64,000 nucleotides of DNA from Chrysochromulina parva (Eukaryota; Haptophyta; Prymnesiales; Chrysochromulinaceae). The notes beneath the pieces are model-generated. The model saw only the letters and a list, made by a program, of their open reading frames with translations. It was not told the origin of the DNA and made no database searches. This document shows, piece by piece, positions 27,565 to 37,202 of the stretch; position 1 is the stretch's first letter; every line of letters begins with the position of its first letter. The stretch spans positions 1-64,000 of the forward strand of contig PJAB01000003.1 in the NCBI GenBank assembly GCA_002887195.1. The letters are read 5' to 3'. The position numbers and the translations under genes were made by a program.

Positions 27565-29610
27565 ATGCCCTACTGGGCCGAGCGTTATTTGGCCAAGCGT
27601 CTCCTCATCCTTCTCATAGTGCAGCTCTCCGTTACCTTCGACCTCGGCAGTCTCGGCGAACGCATTGATAACGAGTACATCCGCTCTCTCGAGGCTGATC
27701 CAGAGCAGGCGGCGCATGCGCCGAACCACTCGCCGCGCGAGGTCAGCAGCGGCCACTTCGTGCTCGTGCGACCAACGCCACTCAACAAGCCGAGGCTGGT
27801 GACTTACAGTCCAGAGGTGTGCACCACACTGCTCGGGCTAGATGAGAGTGAGTGCCGCTCCAAGCTCTTTGTGAAGCTCTTCTCGGGCGGAGACGTCGAG
27901 GACGAGATTCCTGGCTTCAATCAGCAGTGGGCCACGCCATATGCACTGTCAATCTACGGCCAAGAGATTAAGCCTGACGGCGCCGGCCCGCGCGGCTACG
28001 GATATGGTGATGGCCGCGCGATCTCCATTGGCGAGGTGCGTATCGAGGGCGTGGGCACCGACGATGAGGAGGAGTGCCCGGCGTGGGCTCATGCTGGCGA
28101 GTGCGCCAAAAATTCCGAATCTATGCTCGCCTCCTGCCGGAAGAGCTGCAATGTCAGCACCGGCAGCACGCCTTGGGAGTTGCAGCTCAAGGGCAGCGGG
28201 AAGACGCCCTTTTGCCGCGGCTCGGACGGCCGTGCAGTGCTTCGATCGAGCCTGCGCGAATTCGTGGCGTCGGAGACCATGGCCGCGCTAGGTGTGCCGA
28301 CGACCCGAGCGCTCTCGCTCGTCGTATCGGCGGACGAGCGCGTGCAGCGGGCCTGGTACACGAACAAATCTGCGGCGATCGCCATCGGGGCGATCAAGCG
28401 GGACAAGCACGGCGGTGACGTGGTGCGCGCGGAGCGGGTGGCCATCACCACCCGCGTCGCGCGGTCCTTTCTACGCGTCGGCCAGTTTGAGCTCTACGGA
28501 CGGCGCGCGAGCCGACGCGAACCAGATGGGCTGAGGCAGCTCGAGCAGCTCGCTCGACACGCCCTTCGGCGCGAGTACCCTGAAGTCTTGGGACCAGCGA
28601 CGTGTACCCGCGCGGCGGGCACGCCGCTGCAAGTGCTGCTGCTGGAAATGGCCCGTAAGGCGAGCGCCCGGTTCGCACGCCTGTCGGCGGACTGGATCCG
28701 CGTGGGATACACGCAGAGCAAGTGAGTGCTAATGACCTCTGATGACCTCTGAAGACCTCTGATGACCTCTGATGGCCTTTGATGGCCTCTGATGACCTCT
28801 CCTCTCCCATGGCCCCACAGCTTCAACGCTGACAACTGCTTGGTGGGCGGCGTCACCCTCGACTATGGCCCGTTTGGCTTCATCGAGCGCTATGATCCAG
28901 CATGGGGCATGTGGGTAGGCTCTGGCGACCACTTCTCCTTCATGAACCAGCCGAGAGCGGCAGGCAGGAACCTTCAAATGTTCCTACGGAGCCTCGAGCC
29001 GCTCGTCGACGCGGAGGGCATTGCCGAGCTTCGGTATATCGTCCAGCGTAGTTACGAGGCCGACATGGAGAGGGCGCTGGGCGAGATGTGGGCCAGCAAG
29101 CTCGGCCTGCCGCCCCATGCCCGTGCGCGTGCCACGCGGCTGTGGCGCGCCCTCGCTGTGCTGATGCAAGAGACGACGACGGATTGGACGATCTTTTGGC
29201 GTCAGCTCGCTCAGGTGGCTGACGCCGCGGCCGAAGGCGTCCGCGACGAGGCGACTCACCTCACGCTGCTGGCGCCCGCCTTTTACACGCCGCCCGCCGA
29301 CCAAGATTCCGCGAGCCGTTGGATGGATTGGCTGCGCGACTGGTGGAGTGAGCTCGACGTCGAGGATGGCCGGAAGGGCGCGGGCGCGCGCATGCGCCTC
29401 GCCAACCCCAAGTTTGTGCCGCGTGAGTGGATGCTCGTCGAGGCGTACACCGCCGCTGAGAAGGACGACTACGGGCCGTTGCGGACGCTCCTCGCGCTGC
29501 TGGGCGCCCCCTACGAGGAGCATCCGGAGCTGAGCGAGCGCTTCTACCATCGAGCGCCGGTAGGCGTCGAGTGGCAGGGCGGCATCGGTTTCATGAGCTG
29601 ATCCTCGTAA
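27565..29610 (+). CDS. SELENOO: Selenoprotein O (SelO/YdiU AMPylase) with ShKT insert
   Basis: Exons 27565-28721 and 28821-29610 give 648 residues if TGA at 29599-29601 is read as selenocysteine: the codons are ATG AGC TGA TCC TCG TAA, i.e. MS-U-SS, matching the antepenultimate Sec of animal SelO and the Cys of bacterial YdiU. SelO is a kinase-fold enzyme that transfers AMP to proteins. Family blocks GYGDGRAISIGEV, ELQLKGSGKTPF, SDGRAVLRSSLREF and NADNCLVGG are present. Between the first two blocks (residues about 167-198) sits an extra ShKT-like module, CPAWAHAGEC then CRKSC. A hydrophobic N-terminal stretch (RLLILLIVQLSV) could be a signal anchor. No convincing SECIS element was found by eye downstream, which is the main doubt about Sec. 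Confidence 0.85.
28722..28820 (+). other. SelO intron (99 nt) with internal minisatellite
   Basis: Donor GTGAGT, acceptor CCCCACAG. Splicing joins SN to FNADNC and restores the SelO active-site block; unspliced, the frame stops at TGA directly in the donor. The intron body is about seven imperfect copies of a 10-bp unit GATGACCTCT (28733-28802). Confidence 0.9.
28733..28802 (+). repeat. 10-bp tandem repeat inside SelO intron
   Basis: Seven copies of GATGACCTCT with single-base variants (GAAGACC, GATGGCC, TTTG). It fills most of the intron between donor and acceptor. Confidence 0.85.
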
Positions 29611-30210
29611 GGTGCGAACTCCACTCACGGAGCGCGCATCCCGAGAGCCCCACAAGCCGGTGGGAGCGAGACGACATGACGCGACGCCCGGAAATACCGA
29701 CGACACTTTGACGAGTTATATGTCACCGTCGACCGGGCGATTGCTGAGACGCCGCTCCGGCCTGCGCAGCTAACAACCGGCCGCCCACACGGTCGACCCA
29801 CACACGGTCGACCAACATTTCTCCCACACGGGTAGGCCTCTCCGCCAAGGGTAACCGACTGGGTGAACCAAGCGACTCCGACACCAATCTATTGAGCTCT
29901 ATTTTCAGGAAAGAGAGGGGCGCTGTGAAGGCCTGGCTGTGTTTGGCAAATCCTTTGACTATGTTTTCTTGAATTTGCATGCAACGACGTGTTGTTTGAG
30001 CTGCTATTTTTGCAATCTATTTTCAGCTCACCCGTTCTCGAACTCCACACGACCAAGTCCAACGGTGCTCGACGCGGCAGACATGGCGCACGCCTTTCCT
30101 TTGCCCAACCCGCCATCCGCATGCACCGCCGAGTATCCGAGCTCTCTTACTCACACGCCGCTGCCCCCTGTTCGGCTTGCACAGGCTATCCTTTCCACTC
30201 CTTCCAAGAC
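29611..30210. other. SelO 3' region and promoter of the next gene
   Basis: A 600-bp spacer. It holds a paired segment, CGCCCGG (29685-29691) with CCGGGCG (29733-29739), plus an inner CGACG/CGTCG pair. A smaller CCCAC/GTGGG hairpin lies near 29650. GGTCGACC is repeated at about 29790-29812. These do not form a clean SECIS. The part after 29880 is more AT-rich and likely promoter or 5' UTR. Confidence 0.45.
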
Positions 30211-33200
30211 ATGTCAGGAGAGGACTCGCGCCGAGTCTCGATGGTAAAAGAGGATGCGAAGGCTGCTCCCGAGGCTGCTCCCTTGGCTGCGCAGGTGGAG
30301 TATGGCGAGAATAGCGCGCCAATGAGCGAGAACGCCAAGCGCTTCGCGCCTATCAAGGCCCGGCTGCTCTCCGAGCTGCGCGCCAACCCGCTCGACTTTG
30401 AGAACCCGCCGACCGAGGCTGCAAAAGAGAAGCCCCATCCATTTCGCTGGGTGCCGGAGCACGACCCGGCGCGTCCCGACGATGAAAATATCAAGGGCCA
30501 GAACAGCGTCTGGATGTTGAACCAGATCCAGAAGTGGGAGTTGGAGCTGCCAGCGATGAGTATCGTCGTCCAAGGTGGACAAAACCACCCGATGATGCTC
30601 ATCCAGCAGTCTGGGTTGCGAGAACAGCGCGCGGACTTCCTCAAGTCGCGTCCACGCATCAACGACACGTATTTTGATGGCAACCGCGACCCTGTCGAGG
30701 GGTGGATGGCCGCAGTCAAGGCGTGGCGATTGCCGGCCTTTTACGTGGGCGCCAACTACCAGATGCCGGAATTCACCTTCAAACCATCTCACACTCTTTT
30801 CATCGACGCGTCTTTGCAGGCACAGGACGACGCCGATCTCATCGGCCGGGAGGACCGAGTGAACAACGAGTGGATAATGGACGCGGTCACGCACCAGCCG
30901 CTCTGCAAGCAGTCAGCCGTCAAGGGGCGTGACGGCATCTTCTTCTGGAATCTGAATGTGGTGGCCGCTGTCACGCCTCTCGGCGTCATGCCCCCGCAGA
31001 CGCAGTTTGTAGGAAATCTGCGCGAGAACTACGATGTATGGTTTGGCGGCATGAAGTCTCAGTCGGCCGTGCTCATCGAGAACAACCCGATGATGTCGTC
31101 GCTCCTCGCCGGCGGCTCGCGCTTCCTCGTCGGCGTGACTCGCCCCAAGAACATCAAGCGCTGGGGGAGGATGGGTAAGCAGATTCTCGATCTAGAGGAG
31201 CGCAAGAAGCACGCTCTTTCCTCTGCAGTGCTTTCCAAGGGTGAGGTGCGCCTCGAGATTGTTAACGCGCGCCTCAACAAGCTCGGCCTCGCGCGTCTTG
31301 CCGCGTTCATGCCGTCCGCGAGTCAAGGCGACGCCCTCGTCCTGCTCAAGTCCTTCATCCCGGGTGACAATCCACCCGAGCACACCTCGGAGGTATTCCC
31401 AATGAAGGCTGGCTTCGTCAAGTTCAAGGGGCGCTCGGCCCAGTCGATCGACCGGCGCTTTATCACCGATGGGCGCCCGTTCGAGCGCGCCGAGCTCAAC
31501 GATATCCTCGAGGACCAAGACCCACAACGCTCTCAAGTGAGAGTCAAGCTCTGCCTCGCTGCCAAGAATGGGAGCGAGATGCGCGGCGAGGGCGGTCAGC
31601 TAAGGGGCTTACTCGGCGAGTTCAAGGTGTCGCTCAAGGAACTGGTGCGCGATGGCACCGCGGACAGCCACGGCTCGTTCTCTGTACAGGGCGAGGTCGA
31701 ACTGATGGGAGCCGAGAAGGAGCCTGAGCCCGAGCCTGTGCCGCGCAAGCTCGTCAAGCCGAGTCGAGAGAACACTCGACAGTCGATGGTATCGAATCCT
31801 CGCGGCAGCCGGCGTATGAGCTTTGGCTACCCCAGCCCCCGCGTGATGCCTTCGTTCAAAACGCAACTGTCTGCGAGGATCGACGATGCGAAAGAAGAGG
31901 CGAGTTCTGAGGAGGAGGTGGAGGAGGCGGAGGAGATGGACGTGGACGAGCCGCAGGTTGCTCTCGGTACGCTGATGTTTCGCGTCGCGATCAATCCGCC
32001 CGAGCCGCCACCCAAAGCACCCCCCTCAAGCGTTGCTCGAGTCCGAACCACAAATGGGGTTTCTAAGGAAGCAGCGACGCCGAGCAACGTAGTTAAAGGC
32101 GCGTCCTCACCTGACATGGACGAGATGGATGACGAGGATAAGGGCGACGACTTATCGGGCATGATGGCCGGGTCCTTGCGGGAGCTGCGGATTTTGGTGC
32201 CGGGTGAGGGCATGGTGCCTGTGGTACACGGAGACTTCTTATCGAAGGCGCCAGCGACGAGCACGCCAGGCACCGACGCGGCAAGAGCACCGATACCGGC
32301 GGACTCCTACTTGCCTCGCAACACCGCGTGGATGTCGCCCGGTTTGTACGACGGGTCCACGCAGCGACCGATGATTCCGCCACCGAGGATGCCGCCGCCG
32401 ATGATGATGCAGCCGCCGATGATGATGCAGCCGCCGCCGATGATGCAGCCGTCGCCGATGATGCAGCCGCCGATGATGATGCAGCCGCCGCCGATGATGC
32501 AGCCGTCGCCGATGATGCAGCCGCCGCCGATGATGCAGCCGTCGCCGATGACGCAGCTGCCGCCGATGATGCAGTCCATGATGCCACCGGCGATTATTCC
32601 ACCGCCAGTGGGTACAGGAGGGATGACACTGCCGCTGTCGGCTGCACCCTCGCCCATGCTCCAGCCGCCTCCGTACGAAGTCGCCGGAGACTGGGCACGT
32701 TCGGAGGCGGCGAGGTCTCCCGTCGAGTTTGCGCGGTTGTCGCCGCGCCCCCAGAGCCTGCGCGCGCCTGCTGCTCTGTTGCCTGACAGGCTCGGTGCTG
32801 GCGCGATCTCGCCGCAGTACAAGGAGCCGCCGCCACTACCGCCTGACTTAGCAAGCACGGCTCGTTCCACACAGCTGATCGACCGACTTGCTATGTCCGA
32901 CTCGGGAGGGCCTGCCTCAAGCAGCGGACCCGCCAGCCCGCCGCCCAGCCCGCCCGAGGACGCCAGAGTACAGCTCGAGCCCGCCGACGCGGGCGACGAG
33001 CCCAAGCCGCCGCCCCAAAGCAGCAGTCCGCCGTCGCCGTCGCAGTCGCCGTCCAACCGGCCCTCGCATGCACCCTCAGTTGCGCCCTCGGAGGCCGACC
33101 CTGACACGGAACATCAGCAGCTCGCGGAGCAGCAGCTCGAGAAGCCCAAGGGCAAGAAGCAGCGCAGCCGCAAGGAGAGCAGGGATGGTGATCTACCCCT

Positions 33201-36200
33201 CACCTCGAAACAGAAGAAGTTGGTGGCCGCTAAACTCGGGTTCTTTTCGGAAGCGCTTCACAGATTGCCGAGGACAATGAAAGACACCTTGCGGTACACC
33301 TTCGCTTACTGGATCAAATGGCACCACGTCGAGACGATCGCCGATCAGCTGCTCTTATTTGGTGACTTGCGCAACATGCCCGCGCTCATACGAAACCACC
33401 GCCTTGGCGCGATCGTCGACGGCGAGTTCCGCGCCACGGAATTCGACCCACGCGAAGCCGGCGACAGGTGGTGCTTGCTCGTCGTCACGAACGACGGGAG
33501 CTTCTCCAACTATAGCATCGGCTACTCGTCTCGCGACCTGACAGGGGCACCCAGTACGGCGCGCAACGCGGATCCCGAGAGCGGCGAGGTGGTGACAAAC
33601 GTGCGCACCGAGTTCGCAAGCACCGTCCAGATCCGCCGGCTGGTCACGACGACCCGAGGCGCGGGCCTCATTGCGCAAGCGTGGATCTGGCCACGAGATC
33701 TCGAGGAGGAGGAGATCATGGAGCTGTGGGTGGCCACCAAAGACCGCTACCTCGACAAGGAGCCCGTCCCCACCGACGAGATGATCCCTAAACAGCCCGC
33801 GCCGAACCGCGGCAGAGACCCTCCGCTGCCCTGGGACTCTCCCGACCCGATCATTGATAAGGACAATGCTGCGATGCTCGACATCCCGCTCGTGTCGAAG
33901 ATCCTCTTCCAGCGGCTGAAGAACGTCTTCACTGTCCTAGTCGACTATGCTAACTATTCGGACTCATTCCTGGTCATCGACCGCATCCACAACCCGTCGG
34001 CGACGGCCGAGCTACTCCTCGAGGTCGCGCTACGTGCCAACGGCTCCAACTCAACCGTGCTCGTGATGGACGCGCGTGCGCGCCTCGAAACTGCCAACGT
34101 GATGTTGCAGCAGCTCATCGACTGCGGCTTTCTCGTCGATCAGGAGGAGAAGTACAAGCCGCGGCCGCGCGGGCTTGACAAGGTACAGGTGGAGGAGCAG
34201 CGCCTCACCGAGTTCAAGCTCACCTCGACCGACTACGCCTCCCCCAGGTGCGACCTGCGCCGGCTCGTGACGCCTGCGGGGCTCGCATGGCTGCGTGCGT
34301 CCCAGGCCGAGCTCGCAGGGACCATCGAGCTCATTAACAGCCACAGCCGACACCTGGACATGTGCAGGCTGGTGACGAATATCTTCTCAGACTTTCAGTG
34401 CTCGGATGACCTGCGGCCCGATGGCCGACCGCGGCTCGACCGCATTTGGAAGGTCTTCTACAACGCGCAGCTCTTTGCGAGCGGGACGCACTACATCGTC
34501 TTTGACGACGTTGAGGTGAAGGGTAAGCGTGTGATCGACACCCTTGGCACCCTCGGTACAATCTACCTCAATGGTAGCACGGAAGTGCACAAGAAGATTA
34601 TCGACTGCGTGCAGGCCGGCTCGCCGATACTCCTGCTCGAGTCGACGGGCGGCGTGACGCAGGCCTTCAGCCACGCGGTCAAAGCGGTCAAGATGATGAA
34701 GTCCAAATGGCCCCTCGACTTTGTGTTGCGGCTCGTCACCGAGTACAAGCAGCGCGTGGCCACGAACCAGCGCAAGGACAAGCTGCCAACCTCAGCGCGC
34801 CCTTACGCGCTCGACAACGTCCACCTGCTCGACAAGGAGCTTGTGCGTATGGACCTGATCCTCTCGTCCGGCGAGTACCAGGAGCCGTGGATGCGCAACT
34901 TCGGGCTGCCCGAGGTGATGCTGCTCTTCGAGACGTGGCAACGCTCGCCCGACTTTCTGCTCAAGTCAATCGTCTCCGCGGACGTGATGCGCTTTTCTGC
35001 AGAGGCGCTGCTTGACCTGTTCACTGCGTGCTTCTCGGGTGGCGCGGGTGGCATACCGGAGCTCGGCCTGGGCAATGCGGAAACCAAGGTGGTGGCTACT
35101 GCGTGGAACCGCCACCTCATTCTCTTCAACAATTCGTGCATGTACTGCAAGCGATCTTGGACGATGCAGTTCGTGCTCTACTTTTTATCGCAATTCACCG
35201 TGCTGCTCTCGATCATCACGTCCAGTTACGCCTCGCTGCAGTCCAACGAGTTTCTTAGCTTCTTGATGCAAGGGCTCCCCATCACGGTGGCGCTGCTTGG
35301 CACCATCTCGACCCGTCTGCGGCAGCCCCAAAAGTACTCTGTGTCCCGTATGGCAAGCATGGAAATCGTCTCCGAGATCTACAAGTACCGCACGCGCTCG
35401 TTGGAGTATGATGGCCTCGCACTCGCGGCGGCCCTCAAGGCTGCGCAAGAGGGACCTGCCGACGCGAAGAAGAAAAAGGGCGAGGAGGGGCTCGCCATGC
35501 CCATCCCCGCCAAGGAGAAGAACAAGCTGGCTCGCAAAGTTTTCGTGGAACGCGTTCAGGCGATCTACTCGCACAGCTTGACCTCAGAGATGAGCAAGGG
35601 CACCTCAGCCTCGCACAAGACAAATGGAATGGATCCGTCACAGCTCGTCGTCGATGCGGACGAGGAGGGGCAGGGGAGCATCATGAACCAGCTGCAGCAG
35701 CACGTGTGCAACAAGCTCTACTTCATCACTGTGCGCGAGTGGGCGCTTACTGCCGAGGAAGTGAAGAGGAAGGCGTACGCTGTTGAAGAAAGGAGAGGAA
35801 GCCGTTTGAGAGATGCCAGACGCAAAGCTTCCAATAAGCTCTCCCTGCTTACCGCCGTAGTGATCACTGTGCTCATTGCCGCCGTCCGGTTCGTGTTTGC
35901 TATTGGGCGCGGTGCTGCACTGCTATGCTCGCCGAGCCGCATGAACAAGTTCGTTAAGCAGCAACGCGCTACCAACGGGAATTCGGCTGCGGAGGCGCGG
36001 GAATCGAGCGAGACGCGCACAAGCCTCGAGATGCGGCTCATCCGTGATCTCAAGGCCCGTGGGGATCGGCTCCGAGGTATCGTCACCGAAGTATCTTCAG
36101 CAATGACGGGATTGCCGGTGAAAGAGGAGGAGATGCCCGAGCAGGTAGCGGGCGGGCGCACCGAGCGGCTCGACACCTCGTTCATCGAAGCCGAAGAGGG

Positions 36201-36756
36201 GGGCAGCGGCGGCGGCGGCGGCGGCGGTGGCGGCCGAGCCTCCGATGATGGCGGCGGCGAACGGCTTCCCAAGATTCGCGATGATCTGATGACCGCTATG
36301 TCAATCGACGACTACATGATGTACAGAGCGCGTCCGATTTGCACCTACATGATGCGCACGGCACCCTGGCGCGCCTTTGAGCTGCAATGCCTCGAAATCT
36401 TCACGTTCATCTTTCAGTCGTCGGGCGCCGTCCTGGTTAGCATCGGTCCCATCTACGTGCCCTACGTGGCGCTGACTATCGGAGTTGCGAGCGTAGCCAA
36501 GTCGTTCATCGAGTTTTCGCGCCTCAACCAGCAGGTGGAGGCTTACAATTCCGCACAGCGCAACATACATAACATGATCAACGCGTGGGATGGCATGACG
36601 CGTACCCAGCGGCGCACACGCAAGACCATCACACAGGTTGTCCAGACCGTCGAGACAGCTCTACTTACTGTCACCACCGGTATGACCGATTCGACTCCTG
36701 GACAGGCCTTTGCAATGGGAAGCGAAGAAGAGGGCGAGGCCGAGGGCGCGGCTTAA
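30211..36756 (+). CDS. Giant SLOG/SLATT-like membrane protein
   Basis: A 2181-residue protein from ATG 30211; the frame is open further upstream but that part looks like UTR. Residues about 1-500 are globular with a C2-like strand region (GEVRLEIVNARL). Residues about 500-980 are disordered, including a Met-Pro-Gln repeat. Residues about 1050-1500 look like a nucleotide-sensing SLOG/LSDAT module, with LGTIYLNGSTEV and GSPILLLESTGGVTQAF. Then a two-helix membrane pair (about 1651-1708) followed by a helical tail resembles SLATT/DUF4231. A single hydrophobic helix (about 1880) and a second two-helix pair (about 2063-2100) with a TRKTITQVVQTVE-like tail follow. In prokaryotes SLOG senses nucleotide signals and SLATT is proposed to perforate membranes. 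Here the role is inferred only. Confidence 0.65.
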   Translation: MSGEDSRRVSMVKEDAKAAPEAAPLAAQVEYGENSAPMSENAKRFAPIKARLLSELRANPLDFENPPTEAAKEKPHPFRWVPEHDPARPDDENIKGQNSVWMLNQIQKWELELPAMSIVVQGGQNHPMMLIQQSGLREQRADFLKSRPRINDTYFDGNRDPVEGWMAAVKAWRLPAFYVGANYQMPEFTFKPSHTLFIDASLQAQDDADLIGREDRVNNEWIMDAVTHQPLCKQSAVKGRDGIFFWNLNVVAAVTPLGVMPPQTQFVGNLRENYDVWFGGMKSQSAVLIENNPMMSSLLAGGSRFLVGVTRPKNIKRWGRMGKQILDLEERKKHALSSAVLSKGEVRLEIVNARLNKLGLARLAAFMPSASQGDALVLLKSFIPGDNPPEHTSEVFPMKAGFVKFKGRSAQSIDRRFITDGRPFERAELNDILEDQDPQRSQVRVKLCLAAKNGSEMRGEGGQLRGLLGEFKVSLKELVRDGTADSHGSFSVQGEVELMGAEKEPEPEPVPRKLVKPSRENTRQSMVSNPRGSRRMSFGYPSPRVMPSFKTQLSARIDDAKEEASSEEEVEEAEEMDVDEPQVALGTLMFRVAINPPEPPPKAPPSSVARVRTTNGVSKEAATPSNVVKGASSPDMDEMDDEDKGDDLSGMMAGSLRELRILVPGEGMVPVVHGDFLSKAPATSTPGTDAARAPIPADSYLPRNTAWMSPGLYDGSTQRPMIPPPRMPPPMMMQPPMMMQPPPMMQPSPMMQPPMMMQPPPMMQPSPMMQPPPMMQPSPMTQLPPMMQSMMPPAIIPPPVGTGGMTLPLSAAPSPMLQPPPYEVAGDWARSEAARSPVEFARLSPRPQSLRAPAALLPDRLGAGAISPQYKEPPPLPPDLASTARSTQLIDRLAMSDSGGPASSSGPASPPPSPPEDARVQLEPADAGDEPKPPPQSSSPPSPSQSPSNRPSHAPSVAPSEADPDTEHQQLAEQQLEKPKGKKQRSRKESRDGDLPLTSKQKKLVAAKLGFFSEALHRLPRTMKDTLRYTFAYWIKWHHVETIADQLLLFGDLRNMPALIRNHRLGAIVDGEFRATEFDPREAGDRWCLLVVTNDGSFSNYSIGYSSRDLTGAPSTARNADPESGEVVTNVRTEFASTVQIRRLVTTTRGAGLIAQAWIWPRDLEEEEIMELWVATKDRYLDKEPVPTDEMIPKQPAPNRGRDPPLPWDSPDPIIDKDNAAMLDIPLVSKILFQRLKNVFTVLVDYANYSDSFLVIDRIHNPSATAELLLEVALRANGSNSTVLVMDARARLETANVMLQQLIDCGFLVDQEEKYKPRPRGLDKVQVEEQRLTEFKLTSTDYASPRCDLRRLVTPAGLAWLRASQAELAGTIELINSHSRHLDMCRLVTNIFSDFQCSDDLRPDGRPRLDRIWKVFYNAQLFASGTHYIVFDDVEVKGKRVIDTLGTLGTIYLNGSTEVHKKIIDCVQAGSPILLLESTGGVTQAFSHAVKAVKMMKSKWPLDFVLRLVTEYKQRVATNQRKDKLPTSARPYALDNVHLLDKELVRMDLILSSGEYQEPWMRNFGLPEVMLLFETWQRSPDFLLKSIVSADVMRFSAEALLDLFTACFSGGAGGIPELGLGNAETKVVATAWNRHLILFNNSCMYCKRSWTMQFVLYFLSQFTVLLSIITSSYASLQSNEFLSFLMQGLPITVALLGTISTRLRQPQKYSVSRMASMEIVSEIYKYRTRSLEYDGLALAAALKAAQEGPADAKKKKGEEGLAMPIPAKEKNKLARKVFVERVQAIYSHSLTSEMSKGTSASHKTNGMDPSQLVVDADEEGQGSIMNQLQQHVCNKLYFITVREWALTAEEVKRKAYAVEERRGSRLRDARRKASNKLSLLTAVVITVLIAAVRFVFAIGRGAALLCSPSRMNKFVKQQRATNGNSAAEARESSETRTSLEMRLIRDLKARGDRLRGIVTEVSSAMTGLPVKEEEMPEQVAGGRTERLDTSFIEAEEGGSGGGGGGGGGRASDDGGGERLPKIRDDLMTAMSIDDYMMYRARPICTYMMRTAPWRAFELQCLEIFTFIFQSSGAVLVSIGPIYVPYVALTIGVASVAKSFIEFSRLNQQVEAYNSAQRNIHNMINAWDGMTRTQRRTRKTITQVVQTVETALLTVTTGMTDSTPGQAFAMGSEEEGEAEGAA
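32389..32580 (+). repeat. Met-Pro-Gln codon repeat
   Basis: A 12- to 15-bp unit (CCGATGATGCAG with extra CCG or TCG codons) recurs over about 190 bp and encodes MMQPP/MMQPS repeats. It lies in the disordered linker of the SLOG/SLATT-like protein and is expected to vary in copy number. Confidence 0.9.
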
Positions 36757-37202
36757 GGCCAACACCAGAGACGGTGTGCCGTATAACGAGAGCACTGATA
36801 TACACGATATACAATCAAGAAGCGCACAATCCGCATGGAAGGCGAAAATAAAGACGGCGCGAGCGCGCGCGTCCACATTGGCCTTAGAATGTAAGCGGTA
36901 ATTATAGTATCTCTTGTCCACTGACAGTCTCTCATTTTGGACCAACCATTTTGACGGCCGTTTCGGTAAATTTGCATAAAATTTGCATGCACAGATTCTA
37001 AACAGGTTCGTTCATTTCTTATCGGTTCATGATCCGAAGTTCCGTCTGTTTATTTTGAGCTCAAGAAGCACACAGCACAGCGGGCCTGGCAGCGCTCGTG
37101 CGGTATCCGCATCAAGAGGCGTCCAAGGAGGGCCAAGCGTCGCGGCTCCGGCCGTCGCCAGCCGTCTCTCCACCCGTCTCCACCCAATATCGTACCATAT
37201 CG
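36757..37202. other. AT-rich promoter-like spacer
   Basis: Separates two plus-strand genes. It is AT-rich, with a repeated TTTGCAT at about 36969-36990 and GATATAC repeats near 36800. The second half (37098 on) is open in frame with the next gene but has no ATG. Confidence 0.4.

Noticed and set aside
28722..28725. SelO as a truncated 405-residue protein plus a second gene
   Set aside because: The stop lies inside a GTGAGT donor. Splicing to 28821 restores the conserved NADN block.
29676..29711. SECIS candidate: ATGA, then AA 12 nt later, then GA
   Set aside because: Spacing looks right, but the arms between ATGA and GA do not pair, so the required helix cannot form.
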